Shown one piece after another: positions 45,640 to 55,900 of a stretch of DNA of 64,000 nt. The notes below the pieces were generated by a model that saw nothing but the letters and a program-made list of their open reading frames with translations, was not told where the DNA came from and did no database searches. The stretch is from assembly GCA_009363875.1 (NCBI GenBank), contig CM018685.1:67653933-67717932 (forward strand). The letters are read 5' to 3'. The position numbers were made by a program, and so were the translations under genes. This DNA comes from Mikania micrantha (Eukaryota; Streptophyta; Magnoliopsida; Asterales; Asteraceae). Position 1 is the stretch's first letter. Each line of letters opens with the position of its first letter.

Positions 45640-46110
45640 GCCGAGACTGCAAAAGCATATGCTTTCGGGATTCGAATTCCCCGCCCATCCTTCGCGTACC
45701 GCCAAGACTCAATCCGTGGCGTACCGCGACGGATTCCGGAAGAGCCCAATAGGCCCAATTTCGTTGTTTCGAACCGTTTTTCGATTGTTTTACGATTACG
45801 GTCTTCGCTTCTCAACATATTATCATTGTTTCACTTGTTTTAGGGTCCACAAAGCCTAAGTGTTGTGAAATCATATGCTTGGCGTACCGTGGCGTGTTTC
45901 GGGATTCGAATTCCCCGCCCATCCTTTGCGTACCGCCAAGACTCAATCCGGAGTCCTTGGCGTACCACGACGGATTCCGGAAGAGCCCAATAGGCCCAAT
46001 TTCGTTGTTTCGAACCGTTTTTCGATTGTTTTACGATTACGATCTTCGCTTCTCGACGTATTATCATTGTTTCACTTGTTTTAGGGTCCACAAAGCCTTA
46101 GTGTTGTGAA
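45640..46110. repeat. ~235-bp tandem duplication inside the solo LTR
   Basis: Two copies (about 45640-45875 and 45876-46110) share TTTCGGGATTCGAATTCC, GCGTACCGCCAAGACTCAAT, AGCCCAATAGGCCCAATTTC and GGGTCCACAAAGCCT, with offsets of 234-241 bp. They are highly similar, so the duplication is recent. Open frames here are mirrored between copies and are not genes. Confidence 0.85.
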
Positions 46111-46195
46111 ATCAGATTGTGGTTTGTTTATTTCACCAACGTTCGTTATTCAAGACACGTGCGCGCGTTTTTCGATAGTTCCTCGAATTATCGTT

Positions 46196-46255
46196 CTGTT
46201 GTGTGTGTTTGGACTGTTGTGTGTGTTTGGACTGTTGTGTGTGTTTGGACTGTTG
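46196..46255. repeat. 18-bp unit repeated three times
   Basis: TGTTGTGTGTGTTTGGAC is repeated three times in perfect tandem within the solo LTR. Confidence 0.85.
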
Positions 46256-46689
46256 TGCCACGTGTCACACTAAATTCACTAATTCTAGTGCCACGTATGT
46301 ATTAATAATACACATTATTATTAAAATAAAATAAATGCTGACCTGGAAAATATGAGGTGTCACATTTTCCCACCGACATAACTTCTATATATATATTGCT
46401 CACTGATAGGTTAACAAACGTTGGTTTTGACGGATTGGTTTGGGCGCTTCTGCCTCTCTTATTCCACACAGGTTCGAATTTTGTAACCTTTAATTTATTT
46501 TTTTAAGGTTTTCTACTTCTAAATATACATTTGTTTTTGGAAAATTCAAATGCATGATTTGGAGGAGTGGCATGCGTGCTTTATTTAGCTTCCTTTACTC
46601 TCACCCGTGTTCAAATCTTTCTTAATTCCATATCGTTTATTAAGCTTTTATTTTCTACAAATTCTACCCCAAAAACTTTTAAACTTTTT

Positions 46690-46937
46690 AGGTGTCAAAG
46701 GCGGAGTCGGAGCCGAAACCGGTTGTACCCGAACAAGTAGGTACAGGTGGTTGCAGATTCTCAAAGAAACCGGAACCGGTTTCACCTTTACTCGTCAAAA
46801 CCCAAACCGGAACCGGCCAAAAACTGGTTAGAACCGCTCAGAAACCGGAACCGGTTATTAACTTTGTTGACCGGAACCGTTGGAACCGTTTGGAATCACA
46901 ACCGGTTCCAAAAAAACGGTTTATCCATCTCTACTCC
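46690..46937. mobile_element. GGAACCGG-motif MITE fragment
   Basis: Dense AACCGGAACCGG words ending ...GGTTTATCCATCTCTA match the conserved terminus of the family at 28300-28495. The left end is decayed and no TSD was found. Open frames translate the motif. Confidence 0.55.
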
Positions 46938-47728
46938 CCGGATCCTACGCAAACTTTTTCTACTCCTAAAATATCATCGTTTCGGTATACATAGTAATAA
47001 AAAACTAATTTGTGTGTGTATCCAGTTGTTTTAACTATAATATAATTCCGTCTATGTTTATGGTGCACTTATCTATGATATATTTTACTTTTATTAAATA
47101 CGCCTAGGGTTTCCTAATTATAATTTTTACGACATGATATTTTATCTATATTTCGATTCTTTTTGTTTTTCTTAAGATGTTTTACAACAATTTAACTTAT
47201 TAATAATTTTCAAATATATCTTACAATATCTTTTTTAAAATATAGAATTTATCTCCTATATTATATACGATATGATTTTTTACAATAATTTTCTTTTGTT
47301 AATTTAAAAAGATATAATCTAATCGTTTGTTATATCGACTGACGTTGACGTGCTGTTAGTGAAAATGAGACCGAAACTTAATAATATCTCCCCATTATAT
47401 AATTGTTTTTTATATATATTTCGATCTCCAGAACCGAGTCGCTGTAACTTTATGCATCTCTTTTATGTATATAGGACGCAATGTAGATAATGAAATTTAT
47501 AAACGCATCGCACCACGCTATTTCATTTTGATTCTTATAATTTTTCCTTCTAATATATTTTTTAATTCATATAAAGCAATACACAAAACACAATAATGTT
47601 ATTATCCATGTTTTAATCATTACAATCGACCCTCGTGAGTTCATATGTTTCTTTTACTCATGCCATCATGTTGCAACACATGAATCTTAATTGTATCGCC
47701 CGCCACAATGTGCGGGTAACTTTTCTAG
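46938..47728 (+). mobile_element. Helitron fragment with 3-prime terminus
   Basis: The 3-prime hairpin CCCGCCACAATGTGCGGG (about 47699-47716) is followed by a spacer and CTAG at 47725-47728, then T. The preceding sequence is non-coding A/T-rich. The 5-prime end may be the TC in ACTTCTATATATA near 46384, which would include the MITE fragment at 46690; this is uncertain. Confidence 0.5.
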
Positions 47729-47744
47729 TTTTATTAATAATTAA

Positions 47745-47780
47745 GTTGTTTATTATTATTATTATTATTATTATTATTCT
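47745..47780. repeat. (TTA)n microsatellite
   Basis: About ten TTA units. Confidence 0.85.
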
Positions 47781-47889
47781 ATATTAGTGATTCATTCCAG
47801 GAATTCAAATGTTTTTAATTTTAGATTAAATTAATGAGATAGTCCACGTGATTTGCTATTATTTTACTTTAGTTCATAGTTTAATAAAT

Positions 47890-48115
47890 AGGGAAAGTGA
47901 ATATGTGGCTGTTAAACACTTAACTTAGGTGTGAAACCTATCAAAATGACATAGTTTTGATTAAATCTCATTAATTATGGTAATTTTTTTTTGTTCCTAT
48001 TTTCACTCCATAAATTTTGCACCAAGCATAATTAATGCGATTTAATCAAAACTACGTCGTTTTGATAGGTTTCACACCTAAGTTAGGTGCTTAACAGCCT
48101 ATATTCACTTTCCCC
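47890..48115. mobile_element. Foldback MITE with exact 9-bp TSD (Mutator-type)
   Basis: Inverted arms of about 85 bp (left starts AGGGAAAGTGAATATG, right ends CATATT-like ...TTCACTTTCCCC) enclose a short spacer. The flanking repeat TTAATAAAT at 47881-47889 and 48116-48124 is exact. Long TIRs with a 9-bp TSD fit non-autonomous Mutator elements. 226 bp, non-coding. Confidence 0.8.
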
Positions 48116-48370
48116 TTAATAAATTACCTATATGATCTCAAATTTTACATATTTGTAACACATATATACTTCTTATGTGAGTAATTTGATCAAATATGTG
48201 AAGGTAATTTGATAATTTAAAGATAATATGTGTTACAAATGTCTAAATTTTGAGACTAAATGTTTAATTTATGATACTAACAAGTAACAAATCATATAAA
48301 TCAAAACAAAATGATTAAATCAAAGCATTTATCTACCAAATAAAAAAAAAGATAGATAATCTGCTGTTAA

Positions 48371-48580
48371 CCAACAAGGCAGTGCCTCAGCAGTACCCCA
48401 GGTATCTTACAAATGGGAGATCTCGGTTTGAAACCCTCCCACAACAAAGAAAGGGGTCTGTGGTGGCTATAGGGGTTATCCTGTGAGGTTTCCTCCTGGG
48501 GTGGCTGTGGAGGTTCATGTAACTAGACTTTGATAACATGACCTGAAAACAGTGAGCTCAAACGTACGACGTTAAATAAA
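48371..48580 (+). mobile_element. SINE with exact 17-bp TSD
   Basis: 210 bp between identical copies of AGATAATCTGCTGTTAA (48354-48370 and 48581-48597). Near the 5-prime end AAGGCAGTGCCTCAGCAG and GGTTTGAAACCC resemble pol III A and B boxes of a tRNA-derived head. The 3-prime tail is short and A-rich (GTTAAATAAA). The long exact TSD marks recent LINE-machinery insertion about 270 bp upstream of the ERD15-type start codon. Confidence 0.8.
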
Positions 48581-48632
48581 AGATAATCTGCTGTTAATTT
48601 TATTATTTAACTTTACACCGAAAGCAAGAAAG

Positions 48633-48672
48633 CACGTGAATGGCTCAAACAGGATAAGAACAACAACGTGTC
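48633..48672 (+). promoter_or_regulatory. G-box and ABRE-like sites upstream of the ERD15-type gene
   Basis: CACGTG at 48633-48638 and ACGTGTC at 48666-48672 lie about 195-230 bp upstream of the ATG. Paired ACGT-core elements are bound by bZIP factors in ABA-responsive promoters. A TATA-like CTATATATG is at 48795-48803. ABA or drought control is inference. Confidence 0.5.
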
Positions 48673-48864
48673 CGGATAAGGATCTCTTCACAACCATACC
48701 AGCAGATGGGCAATCATGTAATTTCATCTAAAGTACGTTAACAGTGGCATTTGAGTAATATACTCCAAATCAGTGTCCCTTTTGCAAACCACAGCTATAT
48801 ATGTATCACCAGCTTATTTTACATTTTCAGTCGTAAGATATTATCTCCGTACAACAAATCAACA

Positions 48865-49360
48865 ATGAGGATGGATGTGATGCCGCGTGAGAACGGGTTA
48901 CTATCATCATCTTTGAATCCGAACGCTCCGATGTTCGTACCGGCGGCGTACCGCAATGTGGAGGACTTTTCCGACCAGTGGTGGTCGCTCGTTCACTCCT
49001 CTCCGTCGTTCCGTGATTACTGGCTTCGAGAGTGCTTCTCGGAATCACTATTTGACGTTTCCGACGAATATGATTCATTCCTACCTGAAGAAGAAGGATC
49101 GGTCGTCATCGACGGTCGAATCGAAGGTAAGTGGATCGGAATCACAAGTTGATTGAATAATCGATTCTTAGATCGGATCGTGAATTGAAATCGTTTTTTG
49201 TTTGTTTGTAGAAGAGAAGAAAGTCAGGAAGGATTTGATTCTGGCGAGATTGTCGAATTGGCGGAAGGCGCGTGGTGTTGACTCGCCGAGATTGTATGAG
49301 AAGGCTCCGAAGATTGTGAGTGTGAAAGTGAGTCCGAGGCCGATTCATCAACCGCGGTAG
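48865..49360 (+). CDS. ERD15-type PAM2 protein (CID1/LSR1 family)
   Basis: Two exons, 48865-49126 and 49212-49360, joined across a GT/AG intron to give 136 residues. The PAM2 motif LNPNAPMFVPAAYR (about 17-30) binds the MLLE domain of poly(A)-binding protein. It is followed by VEDFSDQWWSLVHSSPSFRDYW, the signature of the EARLY RESPONSIVE TO DEHYDRATION 15 group. The C-terminus ends in a basic tail with IHQPR, as in this family. Arabidopsis ERD15 is about 163 residues, so this is a shorter member and could be a CID2-like paralogue. The family acts in stress and ABA signalling and probably in mRNA regulation. Start is the first ATG of an in-frame cluster; the open frame extends upstream with less family-like sequence. 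The upstream region has ACGT-core elements and a nearby SINE. Confidence 0.88.
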
Positions 49361-50438
49361 ACCGAGTTAGGTTAATTAAAATTAGTGTGTTGAAATGACG
49401 ACAATATATGGCTTCTCTATGTTTTTAACCGATTGTAATTATTAATAAAGTTGAGTTGGTTCAAAAATAGGAGCGAGTATCGTGCAATTATGATCATTTC
49501 TCTACTTTGGTTAATATATTAAATTCACATTCATAAAGATAACCAATATACAAGTAAACCATTGGCTATGGTTTGGTTTTGATTAACTTTATTGAAGTGA
49601 TGAAATTGTTGTAAAGTTAAATAAAGCTTGTAGATGAGCTTATAAATTATAAATTTATCTCGTACTAGAAAATATAAACAAATACAAATATTAAAGAAAA
49701 AAAATACATGGTATAGACGTATAGTTAAAGTTGATTTCGATTATGTTGTTTTTCAATATGATTATCAGATTATAGCTTCTTCACCCATTCAGAAACAAGT
49801 TTAAGGGCGAGAGATGTTTATTAATTATTTGACAGGGTTTGTTATAGTTTAGCTGTTCGTTTCTCATATGTGTGTACATTGGGTAATATCAAATAATAAC
49901 TCATTTTTACATTAACTCAAATAACATTTTCTTTTATTAAATTATATAATATAATGTTGGACTTGAGTAACAACCAATGTACCGTAGGTAAAATAATATT
50001 GTGGGCGTGACAGCAACCTGTATTTTTGAACTTCAATGGGCTCGGCAGTGGCCCTCAATCTGTCACGTTAGATTCCATTTTTTGTCGCTTCGTCATGTGG
50101 GCCTGGTATGCCACTTTAGTTGGGTCATGGGTGCCTTTTTTCATTCTAGTTTCTTTCTTTCTTTCTTTCTTTTTTTTTTTTTTTTTTTTATACATCCACT
50201 ATGATGTTTTTTTTATAAATAAATGTTTTTTTTATACATCCACTATGAAATAAATAAATGTTTTTGAGGAACATATGTTATTTTATAAAAATATATAAAT
50301 TATTTTTCTTATTTATCTCTCTATTAAATATTTGAAAGATATATTTTTTTAGATTTTTACTTTTTCTATCCTCCTTATAATAAATAGTAATTATTTTATT
50401 TAATTTGATAAATAATATGATTATAACATAAGTCATTT
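49361..50438. other. 3-prime flank and intergenic DNA, no gene seen
   Basis: Presumed 3-prime UTR at about 49361-49450. A long T tract with CTTTCTTT units lies at 50150-50190, followed by a direct duplication of TTTTATACATCCACTATGA with AAATAAATGTTTTT (50187-50262). No gene recognised. Confidence 0.45.
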
Positions 50439-51013
50439 TATGAAGGGAAAATTGCTAAAATAATATCTTTGACAAGTTTTTACCAAAATAGTCATTAAAA
50501 TTTAGCCTCCCGTTTCAGTTATAAAATAGTTTTATGCCTGCTTTAAATGCCAGTTTTATGTACTTTTGTGTCCCAGAAAGAAACATACGAGTCCACATGT
50601 AGGCGGCTTTGTCGGTGTCTAAATGGGTGTATTAAGACCTCTTTTCTACCAGCGTATTAAGACGTTTTTAAACGCCCAATTTAGACGTCTTTTGGAGTCT
50701 TAAAGACACCCATTTTGACGTCTTTAATTAAGCCTTTAAATCAGTCAAAAACACGTCTAAATTGGGCCGGTATAAAAAAGGTTTTAAGACACTCATTTAG
50801 ACCCCGACAAAGCCGCCAACATATAAGCCCGTATGTTTCTTCCTGAGACACTACACTTAGTAACTAATAATCAAGCGAGACACAAATTAGTATATAAAAC
50901 TGGCGTCTAAAGCGAGTTATAAAGTGAAGTCTAAAAGTGAAACATGGGTTAAATGTCAATGACTATTTTTGTAAACTTGGCCAAAGATGATTTATCTTGG
51001 TAATTTTTCCTCT
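50439..51013. mobile_element. Long-TIR foldback element, TTAGACGTCTTTT interior
   Basis: The left arm (GGGAAAATTGCTAAAATAAT, then TTTTTACCAAAATAGTCATT) pairs with the right arm (AATGACTATTTTTGTAAACT, ATTTATCTTGGTAATTTTTC). Inner pairs include TAGGCGGCTTTGTCGG with CCCCGACAAAGCCGCC, and the centre carries repeated AGACGTCTTT words. About 575 bp, non-coding. No clean TSD. Confidence 0.65.
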
Positions 51014-51251
51014 TATAAATTCTACCACAATGTAGAAAATTTTCTTTCCACTTTTTAGCTCTTGGATGAACACAAGAATTTTGATTTAAATTTGGGATTA
51101 ATGATGGTAAAATCTTAGAAGTACTATAATCATGCAAAAACTCAACAGACTAATGGAACAGGACACGATAATATATCGGGAGCCTGACGCTATGGCCCAT
51201 CGATTAGTGCATTATAAGTGATCACTCCCGCTTTGCTAATAATAGGATTTA

Positions 51252-51560
51252 CTAAGTACGATGATGATGACTCCTGAATATACTCCTTCCTCCATATCTC
51301 TCAATATTTTTGCAACTCCCGTCTCTTCGATCAAAGTTCCAAAGACCCTGAATCAAAGAGTTGTTTGGAAGGACACACATTTCGGTCATCTTGGCAAATA
51401 GTTGTAATGCATTATCTACCATTTTGTCTTTGCCAATATCAATGACTGCAGTGTAGTGTTCTACACACATGGTTTACATGAGCCTATTCCCATGAAGCTG
51501 AGCAATTCAAGGGCCTTGCTAGTGTGGCCTACTTTATAAATGTCATTTGCAGTTAGAACT
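51252..51560 (-). pseudogene. PPR-protein gene fragment
   Basis: The minus strand encodes VEHYTAVIDIGKDKMVDNAL followed by QLFAKMTEMCVLPNNSLIQG, matching the pentatricopeptide pattern YTxxID-GK--DxALxLFxKM--xxVxPNN. A second short piece just upstream in another frame (about 51480-51560, DIYKVGHTSKALELL) also resembles a PPR helix. The frames are broken and there is no full-length gene, so this is a relic. A 41-bp direct duplication (GTTAGAACTGACA...) lies at 51550-51620. Confidence 0.45.
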
Positions 51561-51639
51561 GACAGTCTTGACTTAACATAAATAAACACAGTTAGAACTG
51601 ACAATCTTGACTTAACTACAATAAATGAGTTGATTTAGA

Positions 51640-52020
51640 TGAACAATCATTATATAATAGATTGAAACATGTAGCACTATAATGTAAAATAGGTTGAGGT
51701 AAGTAACACTTTAACACAATACGTGTCAAGATGGGTTACTTAAAAACTATGTGAATATAATGAATTTAAATGATTAATTATTTTCAGTAATATGTTTGAA
51801 CAGGAAATCATTAAAAATAATTAAAATAAACTATTTGTTTAGTTACAAATCATGTTCCCTTGAAATAAATCGAAACTTTTTACAAACGACCCATTTATAC
51901 ACAAACTGATTTTGCTTAAGCATGACTCTTGCTTTCCAATTGGCTGTTAAAACCAATCATGAGTTCATGACTCACACTTATCCTAACTCATTAGTCATTA
52001 CCCATCCAACTCAACCCGTA
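51640..52020. mobile_element. Decayed hAT-like MITE, GGGTTGAGATGG family
   Basis: Blocks TAACACAATACGTGTCAAG, ATGGGTTACTTAAAAACTAT and AACTATTTGTTTAGTTACAA occur in the same order as in the intact element at 56793-57180. Ends not identifiable. Confidence 0.5.
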
Positions 52021-52379
52021 TAAATCAGTTTGTGTCTAGATCGAATAGGCCGTCTAGACCCTGCCTAGTCTGCACAGGGCAAAATCAACACAGTAAAGAA
52101 CCGTCTAGCACCTAGGCGGCCGCTTATCATGATTTTTACGACATTGTTCTAAAGGTGATAATAAAATACTAAAATGTCATTTGATCTACATGGCTTAATC
52201 CATGGCTAAAATGTCGGTATTCCGTGTGTCCTCAGATTCTGTTTAATGGCAATTATGTCTTTTTATCTCAAAAAGTATGGAGAGCCCATCTTCCTACGTA
52301 ATTGCCCTCATAAAAGCAACACAAATAATTTTAAATTGTTTGACTTCAACCTGGAATTTATCAACAAATCATAAACCTA

Positions 52380-52388
52380 CACGTGTCC
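52380..52388 (+). promoter_or_regulatory. ABRE-type CACGTGTCC upstream of the CAN-type gene
   Basis: A perfect ACGT-core element 150 bp upstream of the start codon. Possible bZIP binding site; no experimental support from sequence alone. Confidence 0.4.
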
Positions 52389-52537
52389 ATCACCCACTTG
52401 TCTATGATACCTTCCCTTTCCTCTCTTAAACGCTCCTCACCAATTTCTTGAAAATTGGTTTGCTTTCATATTTTCATCGATGATACCCACCAGCAAAATC
52501 TGAAAAAGAGGGGGTAAAACTGTCAATTCAACAAGTT

Positions 52538-52894
52538 ATGGGTAACGCCTTGAGGTTTTTGTATGGTGAGTGTTGTTCAAAGCCAACCACCACCGCCGGC
52601 GACGGTGGTGGTGGTGGTGGCGGCGGTGGTTGGGTGAATCAACATCAATCAAATGGTCATCATGGTTCCATCGCAGCCCTTGCTCGGGATATCCACCAAT
52701 TTGAGTTAACCTCCCAGGTACATCAAATCACAAACGTTTATAACTAGGCATTTACATATTTTCACTTCTCAACTTGTTAAATTACATATTTTTAAAATCC
52801 TATTAAAAATTTGTATATTGGGAAAATATGTATTTTGCAAGTTAGCAAAAAATAAATATGTTACAATTTGTTCAATTCTTCAAAATTCAAATTT

Positions 52895-52943
<49 letters not shown>

Positions 52944-55900
52944 ATTGATAAGCATAAGCTAATTGTGGATTGTAATTGCAGGTTCCTGAAGGATTGAGTA
53001 AGCATGTGGTTTCATCCAAGAAAGCTCAGTCCAACTGGTAAGCTTCCTTTCACTTTTTTTTTTTTCTTTTTCTTTTTTTCCTTTTATGCCCCAACATGGG
53101 AACAAATGAACAAGCCAAGCATTGGTTCGTTTAAATTCGAGCTCAACAAGTAGCATAGCTTGACGCTTTAAAAGGGACGGAAATATAAAGACTCGGAATA
53201 AATGTTAATTTTTTGAAACGAGGGACGAAACCACTACTTATAATTAAAAATATACCCAGCCTATAAAAGCTTCGTCAATGAGCTCAACTCGTTTCAAACT
53301 CTATTTTTAAACCTTGAGTTTGACTCCAGCAGTTTTTAATCTCAAGTTTGGCTCAAACTTATCAATTATTTATTAGTTATATGAGTATTTTGTAGGGATG
53401 TAAACGAACTGAACGAACACCAACCGAATGAAAATTCTTGTTCGTGTTCGTTCATTAAGGAATTTATCTTGTTCACGAACGCTAACGAACACATATTGTT
53501 TAAACAATAAAAATCAACATTTTTAATCTCAAGCATTGGAAATAATCATTTATAAATATATAAATTAAAATATTGTAGTATTAAACTAAAATAACTTAAA
53601 TATTATGGTATTAAACTAAAAATTAAAATTAAAAGTATATAGCACATTTAATAAATAAATATAATAAATGAACTTAACCGAACATAAACAAACGCAAACG
53701 AACATGTTACCGAACTTTCACAAACACAAATGAACGAACACGACCTCTGTTCATGTTCGTTCATTTAACTAAACGAGCGGAATCTCTTGTTCGTGTTCGT
53801 TCATTTATTATACGAACGAACATAAACGAACTTCCCGCCGAATGGTCCACGAACTGTTCGCTGAATGTTCGGTTCTTTTACAACCCTAGTGTTTTGTTTA
53901 TAACGTTCTTAATACTTTATCTATATAAATAAAAGAGCTCAAAAGAAAACTCATAATTTTAAAAAACTAAGAAAACTTACACTAATGAATCATTTTTAAA
54001 AAGAAAATTCAAGATTTTTTATTGTAAGGCTACAAATATTATTAACAATAAAAAATTAAATAAACATATATAAATTATGAAGTTACATATATGTAAGTCA
54101 TGAAGTTTGGTATATAACTTATAAAGTTACAACGCATAAAATTACATTACATATTACATGTATATGTAATAACATGAGATACATATTTTTTTTACATTTT
54201 TAATCTTATAATAAAAAAAAAAGAAAAACTAAAAACTAAAAAAATGTATTGGTTACTTGTGGTCGCGCTTTAAAAGTTTTCCTTGGTTAGTTGGGTATTA
54301 GGTATGGGGTATTCAAAAAAATCCGTATCCGAAATATCCGAAAATTCGGATTTGGATAGTAGTTTTGAAAAATTTCGGAAGTTTTGAAAAAATTCTGATA
54401 GTTCGGATATCAGAACTACCCGAAATAATTGTTTTCTTCGGATATTGGGATGTTTTTTCGGATACTCGGATATCGGATATATATATTAGTTAATTTTTAA
54501 TATTTTTTTAGGGTCCGGATATACATTCGGATATCCAAATTTGAACACTAGGAACCGGGGGTTTACCACGTAAATGAGTTTACATGATTTAAAATTTTTT
54601 TTATAAAACTATATATTAAGATAAGATATAATTAAAATTTTTTATATTAAGATTTAAAAAAGTTATTAGAATAAGAAGATATATATTTAGATATTTAATA
54701 TTTAGTAACTTTATAAGAAAATTATGTAACCATATGTTTAAAATAAAAATTATAAATAAGTTCCTCTAGATACACTTTGATCTCTAATATAAGCTTGATT
54801 TTGACTTGCTTTTTTATAAAGCTGATATCAAGCAGCTAACAAACGGCTTGAATCATTTATACTAGTGTTTCTACCCACAAATTCTTCAACTTTTTGACTA
54901 AGGGTATATAAGTAATTCAACAGTGTTGCTAATTGGCTTTTTGATAAATTTTGCATATCATATACTGAAGGTATAGCAAACTTTCTGAGGCATGGGCACA
55001 GTCAGCACCTCCTCCGAAATCACCTGAAGAGGTTTCGAAGCTTGTCATCGACACCTTAAAGAGACACAAAAAGGCCGACGTCGAGGTCCCCTCTCACTCT
55101 GTGCCTATAATTCGATGTAGGGTGTCAATTGGGTCAAGTTAATAGGTTACCGGGTTAAAAGTCATGAGCCAAGCATGCACCTATGTCTTTATATGTGTCA
55201 AAGACATTGATCCTAATCCATAAACAAACAAACAAACTTACTCTGTATATTCCCAGATAAACCTAAGATCATAGTCCAAATATTACCTGTGTAACACATT
55301 TATCAAAACGGGTTGGGAGGTTAAAATGACTAGGTGGTTTGTAAACGAGTTCTAACAAACCTGTAAACAGAATTAAACTGGTTGAAAACAAGTTAAACAT
55401 GCCACAAATGGGTTGGCATGTTCATATAAATTATATACAATTTTAATTCAAATTTAAATGAGTTTGGGGGTTGACTGTTTAAATTCATGGTTGTAAAAAT
55501 CCCCGACTAGGCCGATTAATTGTTAGTCCCTTAAGGCCGACTAGGCCCGACTATCCGATTAGTTGGCCGATTAATCCCGAATAATCCCTAGTCCCCTCCC
55601 CATCGACCGACTAGCGACTAGCGATTTTTACAACATTGTTTAAATTTAATACAACTTAAACATGACTTGTTTATTAAACAATTTAGACGAGTTTACCTAA
55701 ATATGACCTATTTATCAAAAGGTTAGACCGGTCATTCCAAAACCTATTTGTCACACCCCCTAGCCCCTATTAAGCTTCGTCAATAATCATGATTTTTGTT
55801 ATAATGCCATGAATTGATGGAGAACTGATAGAAAATTAGTGATGTTGTTGATGGAAGATTCTTATGATGGATCTTGATGATTTTTCACGTACGAAATTTT

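Larger units (their letters stand above)
42788..46364 (-). mobile_element. 3.6-kb solo LTR with exact 5-bp TSD
   Basis: Begins TGTCACACCCCAAATTC and ends ...GGTGTCACA, flanked by TTTTC at 42783-42787 and 46365-46369. On the minus strand the edges read TGTGACACC...GGGGTGTGACA, as in large plant LTRs. No primer-binding site or polypurine tract flanks it and no pol frame is present, so unequal recombination has probably left a single LTR. It holds a nested hAT MITE (43844-44339), a ~235-bp tandem duplication and an 18-bp triple repeat. It shares segments with the block at 32767. Lineage (Tat/Ogre, Tekay or other) cannot be set from the LTR alone. Confidence 0.78.

Noticed and set aside
45587..46109. 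Several 65-90-codon frames, some mirrored in tandem
   Set aside because: They come from the 235-bp duplication inside the solo LTR and lack any domain.
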